36,998 bases of DNA, from the NCBI GenBank assembly GCA_902514095.1, contig CABXPS010000007.1, positions 1-36,998 of the forward strand. Direction: 5' to 3'. The position numbers and the translations under genes were made by a program. Positions 18,288 to 25,473 of the stretch are shown here, piece by piece. The notes under the pieces are model-generated. The model did no database searches. It worked only from the letters and a program-made list of their open reading frames with translations, and was not told the origin of the DNA. Within the stretch, counting starts at the first letter, position 1. Each line of letters starts with the position of its first letter. This DNA is from an uncultured marine group I thaumarchaeote. GTDB lineage: Archaea; Thermoproteota; Nitrososphaeria; Nitrososphaerales; Nitrosopumilaceae.

Positions 18288-18872
18288 ATGAAACCATTTG
18301 AAAATGTAAAAAGCATTGTAACTCCATTTGATAAGGTCAATGTTGATACTGATCAAATTATTCCAAAACAATTTTTAAAATTAGTTCAAAAATCTGGATT
18401 TGGAAAATTTTTATTTTTTAATTGGAGATATGATGAGAATGAAAATATAAAATCTGATTTTATCTTAAACGATCCAAAGTATGATGGCTCAAAAATTTTA
18501 GTCGTTGGTGATAATTTTGGATGTGGTTCTAGTAGAGAACACGCTGTTTGGGCTTTAGATGATTATGGGTTTTCTGTAATTATTTCATCATCTTTTGCAG
18601 ATATTTTCTTTAGTAATTGTTTCAAAAATGGAATTTTACCAATTTCACTAGAACCCAAGATTGTTGCAAAGTTATTGCAAGAAACTAGTCCAATTGAGGT
18701 TGATTTAGAAAATCAAATAATTATAACTTCTTCTGAAGATATATCATTTAAAATTAATTCTCATAAGAAAAAAATTCTCTTAGAAGGATTAGATGATATT
18801 GCACAAACTTTTCAATTTGAAGATAAAATATCTGAATTTGAAGAAAAGTCTACAGTCCCATCTGTTTTATGA
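18288..18872 (+). CDS. leuD: 3-isopropylmalate dehydratase small subunit, bacterial type
   Basis: 194 residues, bacterial-length LeuD. DTDQIIPKQFLK (about 21-32), GFGKFLFFNWRY and [17 protein letters not shown] (about 71-87) are its hallmarks. It partners LeuC, which ends one base upstream. The KQFLK loop matches canonical isopropylmalate isomerases, supporting a leucine-pathway role. The 3' end converges with and overlaps the opposite-strand nucleotidyltransferase gene by 23 bases, so the last seven or so codons of both genes are constrained together. Confidence 0.93.
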   Translation: MKPFENVKSIVTPFDKVNVDTDQIIPKQFLKLVQKSGFGKFLFFNWRYDENENIKSDFILNDPKYDGSKILVVGDNFGCGSSREHAVWALDDYGFSVIISSSFADIFFSNCFKNGILPISLEPKIVAKLLQETSPIEVDLENQIIITSSEDISFKINSHKKKILLEGLDDIAQTFQFEDKISEFEEKSTVPSVL

Positions 18873-19566
18873 TTTTCGTTACTAATTTCTTGTTTCTCTC
18901 TAAAATCATTGGTGATTCTACATCAATCCACTCTTTATCTGCTATATCATGAGCACTAACTTTCCCTTCTTTGGATAATTCCTGTAAGATATCAAATGAA
19001 AGATTAACTTGTTTTTGTTTTCTCTTCTTTATTTTTTGAATAATTTCTTTTCTTAACATGTAAATTCCTAGACATTCTGATAATCGCAATTTCATTATTG
19101 GTTTTTCTTTGAATTCTTTAATTATTCCATTTTCTACAATTGCAAAACCTGTTTCTTCTTTTCTTTTTGTTCTGGTTGCAATACATGCAAAACTATTTTT
19201 TTCTTTGAATGTTTCTTTCATCTTCTTTACATCTACTGCACATAAATTATCTACAAACCATAGTAAAAATTCTGATTCATTTTTAAGTTCTTTTTCAATA
19301 TGAAGTAAATCTCCTCCAGTTCCACTTTGTGAATCTTGGATGAATTTGATATCTTTTCTATCTCCATAGTAGTTTTTAATTTGGCCTCCTAACCCATTGT
19401 AATCTGATATTATGATCACTTCTTTTATGAAATTAAATGATTTTAGATATCTTACCACATAATCTATCATTGGTTTTCCATTAATTGGATTCATTGCTTT
19501 TGGAAAATATTCAGTATATGGTTTTCCTCGAGTCCCCTTACCGCCTGCTAAGATTATGGCTTTCAC
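18850..19566 (-). CDS. Sugar-phosphate nucleotidyltransferase
   Basis: 238 residues, a nucleotidyltransferase family protein (RfbA/GalU/Man-1-P guanylyltransferase superfamily). The N-terminal pyrophosphorylase signature MKAIILAGGKGTRGKPYTEY and PKAMNPINGKPMIDY bind the nucleotide and phosphate. FVDNLCA (about 108-114) replaces the usual GD metal motif. EFKEKP (about 152-157) is the conserved sugar-site motif. There is no C-terminal left-handed beta helix, so it is the short type. It activates a sugar as NDP-sugar for glycoprotein, S-layer or polysaccharide synthesis; sugar and nucleotide are unknown. GTG start. It is immediately downstream of uS9 on the same strand, an unusual tail for that operon. 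Confidence 0.82.
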   Translation of the reverse strand: MKAIILAGGKGTRGKPYTEYFPKAMNPINGKPMIDYVVRYLKSFNFIKEVIIISDYNGLGGQIKNYYGDRKDIKFIQDSQSGTGGDLLHIEKELKNESEFLLWFVDNLCAVDVKKMKETFKEKNSFACIATRTKRKEETGFAIVENGIIKEFKEKPIMKLRLSECLGIYMLRKEIIQKIKKRKQKQVNLSFDILQELSKEGKVSAHDIADKEWIDVESPMILERNKKLVTKIIKQMGL

Positions 19567-19569
19567 AGT

Positions 19570-20016
19570 CTAACGGTATGATTTTTGTTTTCTTCTTCTT
19601 GCACCAGGTCCGCCAAATTTCTTTGGTTCTTTTTGTCTGGCATCTCCGCTTACTAGATATTTATCAAAATCATCAATTCGTTTTCTGAGGTCTTCTCTAG
19701 TTGATTTTGGGAATGGATGATCTTTTGGTTCTTTTTTAGATTTTGTCCACCCTATGAGTGCTCTAGTAATCCCAGTTGCAATTGCACTGGCTTGTCCCAT
19801 GAATCCCCCTCCTCTTACTCTGACTGAAATATCAATTTTATCTCTTAAATCCCCTGTAATTTCGAGTGGTGCCAAAATAACTTCACGAGCAGTTTCTTGT
19901 GGTATCATCTCTACTGGAACATTGTTAATTCTAACTTTGCCAACACCTTTTGTGATGTATACGTGTGCACTTGCAGTTTTTCTAGTTGCAAAATAAATTT
20001 CAGTTTTTGGAATCAT
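19570..20016 (-). CDS. rps9: Small-subunit ribosomal protein uS9
   Basis: 148 residues. uS9 of the 30S head. It has the family strand region GVGKVRINNVPVEMIP and RVRGGGFMGQASAIATGITR. The C-terminus is very basic (ARRRKQKSYR) and reaches to the P-site tRNA. It overlaps the uL13 stop by one base, and the pair is co-translated as in most archaea and bacteria. In many archaea rpoN and rpoK follow uS9; here the sugar nucleotidyltransferase does. Confidence 0.96.
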   Translation of the reverse strand: MIPKTEIYFATRKTASAHVYITKGVGKVRINNVPVEMIPQETAREVILAPLEITGDLRDKIDISVRVRGGGFMGQASAIATGITRALIGWTKSKKEPKDHPFPKSTREDLRKRIDDFDKYLVSGDARQKEPKKFGGPGARRRKQKSYR

Positions 20017-20525
20017 TATTCAGTCCATCCTATTACTCTGCATATTTCTGCTAATGATGTATAATTAGATGCCTCTTTTTTGATTAATGCTTTTTCAAAT
20101 TGAATTTTTTCAATTGGTTTTGTATCATTTGGTGCACCAATGTAAGTTCGAAGTCTTGCATATGCTGTTTTACCTGATGGTTTTCTATCAAATGGTAACA
20201 TTTGACGAATCATTTTTGCAATAATTGTATCGGGTCTTCTGTAGTGGATAGGTCCGTGTTTGTAATTGATAATACTGTTAATTTCTAAAAATTCTCTATA
20301 TTCTTTAATTTGATTTGCTCTTGTTCCACTCATCATAATTTTTTCACAATTTACAACTGTAACTCTTTGTCCTTGTAATAGTAATTTTGCAACATTTGAT
20401 GCTAATCTACCTGCAATGTGGTTTGTTCCATCTACTACAATAGGTCTATCTGTTCTAATCACTACTTCTTGTTTAGAAGTGTTAGAATTTCTTCCAGCAG
20501 GTCTGTTTAATCTTCCATTAGCCAA
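20016..20525 (-). CDS. rpl13: Large-subunit ribosomal protein uL13
   Basis: 169 residues. The core begins at about residue 25 (RPIVVDGTNHIAGRLASNVA), followed by GQRVTVVNCEKIMMSG, KHGPIHYRRPDTI and MLPFDRKPSGKTAYARLRTY, all typical of archaeal uL13. There is a lineage-specific N-terminal extension of about 25 residues rich in Asn, Arg and Gly. An alternative start inside it is possible, but the ATG overlaps the eL18 stop by eight bases, a common coupling arrangement. It is the third gene of the Rpo3-eL18-uL13-uS9 unit. Confidence 0.95.
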   Translation of the reverse strand: MANGRLNRPAGRNSNTSKQEVVIRTDRPIVVDGTNHIAGRLASNVAKLLLQGQRVTVVNCEKIMMSGTRANQIKEYREFLEINSIINYKHGPIHYRRPDTIIAKMIRQMLPFDRKPSGKTAYARLRTYIGAPNDTKPIEKIQFEKALIKKEASNYTSLAEICRVIGWTE

Positions 20526-20865
20526 GTAGTACGACTCCTTTACCTGTAGGATTTTGTTTGATTAAATCTGTATGTGAAATTAATTTTCCACCATTTTCTA
20601 AGACTTTAGCTGCTGCAGAATTTGAAATTGAAAATGAGCATAATGTAATTTTATGTGATACATTTCCTGTTCCTAGAACTTTACCTGGAAATACCACGGT
20701 ATCGTTTTCTTTAGTTAATTGACTGATTCTATTCAAATTGATGTCTCTTCTTGCAATTGATGGTTTTAGTGCATATTCTGCTAGTTTTCCCCAAATTGGA
20801 GCATCATTTTTTGCTGATGCTTTTTTGAGATCGCTTGCCATGCTTATAACAACTTGATTAGTCAT
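20518..20865 (-). CDS. rpl18e: Large-subunit ribosomal protein eL18 (L18e)
   Basis: 115 residues. eL18 is the archaeal/eukaryotic relative of bacterial L15. Family segments include IWGKLAEYALKPSIARRDIN, VVFPGKVLGTGNVSHKIT and a glycine-rich end. ATG is at 20865, with a second in-frame ATG eight codons later. An AT-rich stretch (TTATATTT on the minus strand, around 20892-20899) about 30 bases upstream could provide an internal promoter between Rpo3 and this gene. The order after Rpo3 is conserved in archaea. Confidence 0.94.
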   Translation of the reverse strand: MTNQVVISMASDLKKASAKNDAPIWGKLAEYALKPSIARRDINLNRISQLTKENDTVVFPGKVLGTGNVSHKITLCSFSISNSAAAKVLENGGKLISHTDLIKQNPTGKGVVLLG

Positions 20866-20910
20866 GTGAATAATCCGGCTTAAAACCCAAATATAATGTC
20901 TATGCTTGTA

Positions 20911-21576
20911 TTATACTTCAAGATTGTTGATCATGTCTTTGAATTCAACAACTCTTCTACTTACTTCTTCTACCCCTTCAAGAACAATTTGTTCTGGATT
21001 TAATGCTCCTGTTGACTCTACTGTGAGAATTTTCTCATCATCTTTGTTTGTATCTGTAAGAATTGCCATATTTGATGAGTTCCATTTTGCATGTTCTGTT
21101 CCACGTCCTAATCTTGCATAGCATTCAACTTTGATTTGTTGACCTGGAGCTAATTGAACAATTGGAATTGTATCTGAAGTTGGCTTTATTGTCTCATCTT
21201 CAGATGATAATTCACTGGATAATACTGATCTGCTCTCCTCTCCTTCTCCAGAATCTAACACTAATAGAACTTTACAGTTTGAACAACCTGATTCACTTTG
21301 ACAATCACATTTTGATGGTTCGTTAAATCTTTTCAAGTCTGTTTTTAATGGAATTAATCCTAATCTGTGTGCTAATCCTTCATCTGGTAGTACTGATGTA
21401 TTTTGAATAATATCTACTGTATCAATTGCAAAAACTGGAACTCCGTTTAAACATACACGTCTAAGTGCATTTGCATATTGTAATGGGACATCTTTTAGCT
21501 TTATAGCTATTTTTTCAGAATCTTTGCTAATTACGTCTAATGATGACAAATCTTGTTGAAAATCATCAAAGTGCAC
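20911..21576 (-). CDS. rpo3: DNA-directed RNA polymerase subunit Rpo3 (D)
   Basis: 221 residues, archaeal counterpart of Rpb3/AC40 that nucleates RNA polymerase assembly with Rpo11. The alpha-like dimerisation motif VPLQYANALRRVCLNGVPVF is at about 30-49. A four-cysteine loop (Cys90, Cys92, Cys98, Cys101: KCDCQSESGCSNC) resembles the zinc loop of eukaryotic Rpb3. The protein appears too short to carry the separate ferredoxin-like Fe-S domain known from Sulfolobus Rpo3. GTG start, directly preceded by a TATA-containing divergent region shared with SBDS. First gene of the eL18-uL13-uS9 unit. Confidence 0.95.
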   Translation of the reverse strand: MHFDDFQQDLSSLDVISKDSEKIAIKLKDVPLQYANALRRVCLNGVPVFAIDTVDIIQNTSVLPDEGLAHRLGLIPLKTDLKRFNEPSKCDCQSESGCSNCKVLLVLDSGEGEESRSVLSSELSSEDETIKPTSDTIPIVQLAPGQQIKVECYARLGRGTEHAKWNSSNMAILTDTNKDDEKILTVESTGALNPEQIVLEGVEEVSRRVVEFKDMINNLEV

Positions 21577-21595
21577 ATAAAAATCTAGCTAGTTT

Positions 21596-21628
21596 TACGT
21601 ATAGATAAATACCAAATTATAATACGTA
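21596..21628. repeat. Two TACGTA palindromes, 27 bases apart, in the Rpo3/SBDS divergent promoter
   Basis: TACGTAT at 21596-21602 and ATACGTA at 21622-21628 form an inverted pair around the shared promoter region, between the GTG of rpo3 and the ATG of SBDS. The hexamer is itself palindromic, so it is both a direct and an inverted repeat. This could be a regulator site or chance. Confidence 0.35.
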
Positions 21629-21636
21629 TTTTAGAT

Positions 21637-22323
21637 ATGGCTGATGCTACAGTAGTTCGATATTCTTTTGAAGGCGAAAAATTTGAGATTTTAGTTAAAC
21701 CTGATCCTGCATTGGATTACAAACTTGGTAAAAAAAAAGATATTTCATCTGTTTTGATATCTGATGAAATTTACACTGATTATGGAAAAGGTACCAAACC
21801 GTCTAATGAAAAATTACTTACTGCTTTTAAAACTGAAGATAAAACTGAAATTGCTCAAATAATGTTTGAGAAAGGTGATCTAAATCTTACAACCGATCAA
21901 AGAAGAAAAATGGTTGAACAAAAAAGAAAACAGATTGTTGAATTTATTGCTAAAACATATGTCGATCCCAAAACCCACTTGCCTCATCCTCCATTACGAA
22001 TTGAATTGGCAATGAAAGACGGTCGTGTTTCAATTGATCCTCAGAAAAATGTTGAAGTGCAAGTAAATGATATTGTTGATAAATTACGCTCAATAATTGC
22101 ATTAAAATCTGAAAATCTTCAATTAGAAATTACTATTCCTGCACAATATGCTTCTCAATCTTATTCTGTTTTGAAATCTGTTGGTTCTCTAAAAAAGGAA
22201 GAATGGCAAAATAATGGTTCATTAAAAGCAATACTTGAAATACCCGCAGCAGCAAGGCCAAATGTGATTGACAGATTAGGTTCTATTACAAAGGGTTCTG
22301 CCACTGTCGAGGTAATGAAATAA
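21637..22323 (+). CDS. sbds: Ribosome maturation protein SBDS (Sdo1)
   Basis: 228 residues. The archaeal SBDS/Sdo1 homologue of the Shwachman-Bodian-Diamond protein, which assists release of the anti-association factor aIF6 from new large subunits. The N-terminal FYSH-type domain covers about 1-95 (YSFEGEKFEILVKP, with ISDEIYTDYGKGTKPS). A helical middle domain follows (TDQRRKMVEQKRKQIVEFIA), then a ferredoxin-like C-terminal domain from about residue 160. It is the first gene of the exosome superoperon and shares one base with rrp4, so stop and start codons overlap. This position is conserved in archaea. Confidence 0.96.
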   Translation: MADATVVRYSFEGEKFEILVKPDPALDYKLGKKKDISSVLISDEIYTDYGKGTKPSNEKLLTAFKTEDKTEIAQIMFEKGDLNLTTDQRRKMVEQKRKQIVEFIAKTYVDPKTHLPHPPLRIELAMKDGRVSIDPQKNVEVQVNDIVDKLRSIIALKSENLQLEITIPAQYASQSYSVLKSVGSLKKEEWQNNGSLKAILEIPAAARPNVIDRLGSITKGSATVEVMK

Positions 22324-23003
22324 TGGCAGATAGGAGAAAATACGTTATTCCTGGTGATATAGTTACTAGTGGGCCTTTTAGACCTGAACAAAATGTTATA
22401 CTTGAAGGAAATAACATAATTGCTACAGCAGTTGGTATTTCTGAAATTTATGAGGATTCTGTTAAAGTCATTTCTTTAACTGGAAAATATCTTCCTAAAA
22501 TTAATGATCTTGTAATTGGTAAAGTTGTTTCTCATACTTCATTATCTTGGGAATTGGATATCAATTCATGTTATATTGGATTTTTGCCAGCAATGGATGT
22601 CTTTGGACGAGATTTTTCAACTCATGCTGATGAACTTTCAAGTAAACTCAAAACAGGAGATCTTGTAGCTGCTAGAATTGCTAATTTTGATAGAACAAGA
22701 GATCCTCTCATAACCATCTCTGATAGGGATTTAGGTAAAATTGATGACGGTGTATTAGTAAAAATTTCAACAAGTAAAGTTCCACGTCTAATTGGAAAGA
22801 AAGGCAGTATGATTCAGATGATTGAAATGGGTACTAATGCAGCTATAACAATTGGTCAAAATGGTTGGGTTGTTATTTCATGTGAGACTGAAGAAGGACT
22901 ATCAAAAGCTAAAAAGGCAGTTGAAATGGTTAATGAAAAAGCACATATTGCTAATTTAACGGATTTAATTAAAGACATGTTAGATGTAAAGGATGAATCA
23001 TAA
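22323..23003 (+). CDS. rrp4: Exosome RNA-binding subunit Rrp4
   Basis: 226 residues. One of the cap subunits of the archaeal RNA-degrading exosome. The N-terminal domain (RKYVIPGDIV) is followed by an S1 domain (about 60-130, KVVSHTSLSWELDINSCYIG) and a C-terminal KH domain with the KH-type IGKKGSMIQMIE (about 157-168). It guides substrate RNA to the Rrp41/Rrp42 ring. It begins in the SBDS stop codon and ends in the start codon of rrp41 (one-base overlaps on both sides), so the subunits are made together. Confidence 0.96.
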   Translation: MADRRKYVIPGDIVTSGPFRPEQNVILEGNNIIATAVGISEIYEDSVKVISLTGKYLPKINDLVIGKVVSHTSLSWELDINSCYIGFLPAMDVFGRDFSTHADELSSKLKTGDLVAARIANFDRTRDPLITISDRDLGKIDDGVLVKISTSKVPRLIGKKGSMIQMIEMGTNAAITIGQNGWVVISCETEEGLSKAKKAVEMVNEKAHIANLTDLIKDMLDVKDES

Positions 23004-23737
23004 TGGGTGGAAGAGATGCAACCATGGTCTTATTGGATGAGAATGGTATTCGCTGTGATGGACGTAAAGTAGACGAACCACGAAAAATTATGATTAAAGC
23101 TGGCGGATTAAAAAACGCTGATGGCTCTTCTTACATTGAATTTGGTGATAACAAAATTTTAGTTGGTGTATTTGGACCTAGAGATGTTCATCCAAAACAC
23201 ATGTCAAATACTGACACTGGAATTTTAAGAGTTAGATACCACATGGAACCATTTTCTGTTGGTGAAAGAAAAAGACCAGCACCTTCAAGAAGAGAAATTG
23301 AAATTTCCAAAGTAATCAAAGAAGCATTAGAACCTGCAGTAATGTTGGAGAAATTCCCAAGAACTGCAGTTGATGTATTTATTGAAGTTTTACAGGCTGA
23401 TGGTGGAACTAGATGTGCTGCCCTTACTGCAGCATCTGTTGCATTAGCTGATGCTGGAATTCCGATGAGAGATATGGTTGCAGCAATTGCTTCAGGTAAA
23501 GTTGCAGATACCATTATTCTTGATGTTAACAATGAAGAAGACCAAGCAGGTCAAGCAGATATGCCAGTTGGATATATGCCAAGTCTTAAGAAAATTACAT
23601 TATTACAATTAGATGGTGTCTTAACTCCGGAAGAATACAAGAAATGTGTTGATGTTGGAGTTAAAGGATGTGAATTAGTTTACGAACTTCAAAAGCAAGC
23701 ACTACATGACAAATATTTTGGAAATAGGAAAGATTAG
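23003..23737 (+). CDS. rrp41: Exosome catalytic subunit Rrp41
   Basis: 244 residues, RNase PH-fold subunit carrying the phosphorolytic active site of the archaeal exosome. GIRCDGRKVDEPRKI opens the fold. RRREIEISKVIKEAL-type helix and GGTRCAALTAASVALADAGI form the phosphate and RNA pocket. NEEDQAGQADMPV (about 177-189) holds the acidic catalytic pair. It degrades RNA from 3' to 5' using phosphate, and can add tails in reverse. It is paired with Rrp42, which starts two bases after its stop. Confidence 0.96.
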   Translation: MGGRDATMVLLDENGIRCDGRKVDEPRKIMIKAGGLKNADGSSYIEFGDNKILVGVFGPRDVHPKHMSNTDTGILRVRYHMEPFSVGERKRPAPSRREIEISKVIKEALEPAVMLEKFPRTAVDVFIEVLQADGGTRCAALTAASVALADAGIPMRDMVAAIASGKVADTIILDVNNEEDQAGQADMPVGYMPSLKKITLLQLDGVLTPEEYKKCVDVGVKGCELVYELQKQALHDKYFGNRKD

Positions 23738-23739
23738 AA

Positions 23740-24558
23740 ATGACTAGTGTTTCTGTTATTGATCAACTAAAGAGAACTAAAATTCTTGAATTACTAGAAC
23801 AAGGAAAAAGAGTTGACGGAAGAGCACTAGATGAGTCAAGAGAAATCTCAATTGAAATTAACGCAATTCCTAAAGCCAATGGTTCTGCAAGAGTTTACCT
23901 TGGTGATACCGAAGTTTTATGTGGAGTAAAAATCCAACCAGACAAACCTTTCCCAGATGTGGGTGACAAAGGCATGTTTATGTGCACTGCTGAACTATTG
24001 CCACTTTCACATCCTACTGTTGAAACTGGACCCCCACAAGCTCCTGTTATTGAATTGGCAAGAGTTGTTGATAGAGGAATTAGAGAAAGTCATATGGTTG
24101 ATGTTTCTCAGTTAGTAATTGAAAAAGACAAATCTGTAGTTGGTGTATTTGCCGATGTTGTGGTAATTGATTATGATGGAAATCTCTTTGATGCATGCTC
24201 TTATGCTGCAACTGCTGCTTTACTTACCTCAAAAACTCCAACATGGGAGATGGTTGATGATCAACCTTCAGTTGTTGAAGGTGAAGACAAACCGTTACCT
24301 GTAAGCACAATCCCTGTATCTGTAACAATGGGAAAAATTGGAAATTACATTGTTGTTGATCCTAATGGTGATGAATGGGCCAGTATGGATTCAAGAATTA
24401 CTATAACTACAGACTCTGATGGAAATATTGTTGCATTACAAAAAGGTGGTAGTGATGGATTTACTCAAGAAGAAATTAACCAATGTGGAGAATTATCAGT
24501 TAAAATTGGTACAAAGATAAGAGAACAATTAAAATTAGCACAACAGGAGAGTCAATAA
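23740..24558 (+). CDS. rrp42: Exosome structural subunit Rrp42
   Basis: 272 residues, the inactive RNase PH-fold partner that alternates with Rrp41 in the hexameric ring. RVDGRALDESREISIEIN near the N-terminus and LGDTEVLCGVKIQPDKPFPD are typical. The acidic catalytic pair of Rrp41 is not conserved (IGNYIVVDPNGDEWASMDSR occupies the equivalent region), which is normal for Rrp42 and not a sign of decay. It is followed one base later by eL43. Confidence 0.95.
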   Translation: MTSVSVIDQLKRTKILELLEQGKRVDGRALDESREISIEINAIPKANGSARVYLGDTEVLCGVKIQPDKPFPDVGDKGMFMCTAELLPLSHPTVETGPPQAPVIELARVVDRGIRESHMVDVSQLVIEKDKSVVGVFADVVVIDYDGNLFDACSYAATAALLTSKTPTWEMVDDQPSVVEGEDKPLPVSTIPVSVTMGKIGNYIVVDPNGDEWASMDSRITITTDSDGNIVALQKGGSDGFTQEEINQCGELSVKIGTKIREQLKLAQQESQ

Positions 24559-24559
24559 A

Positions 24560-24772
24560 ATGGCTAAAGCAAAAAAATCTCTAAAAGGTTTAGGTGCACG
24601 TTACGGAATTAAACTTAGAAAACAATACACAAAAGTTCACTTTACATTAAAACAAAAAAGAAATTGTCCTGAATGTGGTTCCCAGACCTTTGGTAGAGAC
24701 GCTGTTGGAATTTGGTCTTGTAAAAAATGCAACTATAAGGTATCTGGAACTGCATATGACATTAAACTATAG
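24560..24772 (+). CDS. rpl37ae: Large-subunit ribosomal protein eL43 (L37Ae)
   Basis: 70 residues, zinc-ribbon ribosomal protein. Cysteines 36, 39, 54 and 57 (CPECG and CKKCN) bind zinc, and the N-terminus is basic (KSLKGLGARYGIKLRKQY). It is found directly after the exosome genes in many archaea. Its 3' end overlaps the pcc1 start by 17 bases. The RNA polymerase zinc subunit Rpo12, which sits between these two in some archaea, is not present. Confidence 0.96.
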   Translation: MAKAKKSLKGLGARYGIKLRKQYTKVHFTLKQKRNCPECGSQTFGRDAVGIWSCKKCNYKVSGTAYDIKL

Positions 24773-25001
24773 TGCAAAAATCACTGTAGATGCTAAAGAC
24801 AAAACTAACGCAATTTATGATTCTGTAAATACTGACAATGAATTTTATCCTGAAAATCCTGTTAAAACTATGATAAAATTAGATAAAAAATTGCTTATTA
24901 CTGCTGAAACTGATCAAATTGCCCATCTCAGAGCAAATTTGAATTCGACACTTAGACTCATTCAAGCTAGTTATGATTCAATTGAATCGGTAAAGATATA
25001 A
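24756..25001 (+). CDS. pcc1: KEOPS complex subunit Pcc1
   Basis: 81 residues. A small dimerisation subunit of the KEOPS complex, which makes the universal t6A modification at position 37 of ANN-decoding tRNAs. The ATG at 24756 gives MTLNYSAKITVDAKDKTNAI. An earlier ATG (24675) would read the eL43 zinc ribbon in another frame and is rejected. DKKLLITAETDQIAHLRANLNSTLRLIQ is the characteristic C-terminal half with the RANLNS-type helix. Linkage to eL43 and prefoldin beta is the usual archaeal arrangement. Confidence 0.9.
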   Translation: MTLNYSAKITVDAKDKTNAIYDSVNTDNEFYPENPVKTMIKLDKKLLITAETDQIAHLRANLNSTLRLIQASYDSIESVKI

Positions 25002-25024
25002 TCAGATTAATTTTTTGTTTAGTC

Positions 25025-25420
25025 ATGTCTTCTCCACAAATGCCCCCATGGCTTCAAGAACAAATTATGAAATTACAACAATCTCAACAGAATTTACAAT
25101 CTATTATGACTCAAAGACAACATCTTGAAATGGAAAAAGCAGAAACTGAAAAAGCACTTGAAGAACTAAAGAAAATTGCTGATGATGATTCTGTCTTTAA
25201 ACAAGCTGGAACTGTTTTAATTAAATCTGACAAAAAAACATTAGTTGATGAATTAGAAGAAAAAGTTGAATTATCCAAAACTAGATCAACTGTTCTTGAA
25301 AAACAAGAGATTCGTGTAAAAGATTCTCTCAAAGAGCAAGAAGCAAAAATCACTGAAATGATGAAAAGTGGTGCAACCCCTCCACCTCCTGCAACAACTG
25401 AAGATAATCCTAGAAAATAA
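25025..25420 (+). CDS. pfdB: Prefoldin subunit beta
   Basis: 131 residues. Coiled-coil chaperone subunit that forms a hexamer with prefoldin alpha and passes unfolded proteins to the thermosome. Helix 1 (about 8-55, PPWLQEQIMKLQQSQQNLQS) and helix 2 (about 73-118, KKTLVDELEEKVELSKTRST) flank the beta hairpin VFKQAGTVLIKSDK, a clear prefoldin beta signature. The C-terminus carries a disordered Pro/Thr tail. It lies 23 bases after pcc1 and closes the exosome cluster. Confidence 0.94.
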   Translation: MSSPQMPPWLQEQIMKLQQSQQNLQSIMTQRQHLEMEKAETEKALEELKKIADDDSVFKQAGTVLIKSDKKTLVDELEEKVELSKTRSTVLEKQEIRVKDSLKEQEAKITEMMKSGATPPPPATTEDNPRK

Positions 25421-25473
25421 TTTCTTTAACCTATTTCATATAAGATATTAACAATTCATTCTAACTGATATTT

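Noticed and set aside
15110-18872. Recent tandem duplication of a single leuCD
   Set aside because: The two pairs differ in length by about 50 and 30 residues and in signature motifs. They are ancient paralogues of different type, not a fresh duplication.
23740-24558. Rrp42 as a decayed catalytic subunit because acidic active-site residues are missing
   Set aside because: Rrp42 is normally inactive. The gene is full length and in its conserved place.
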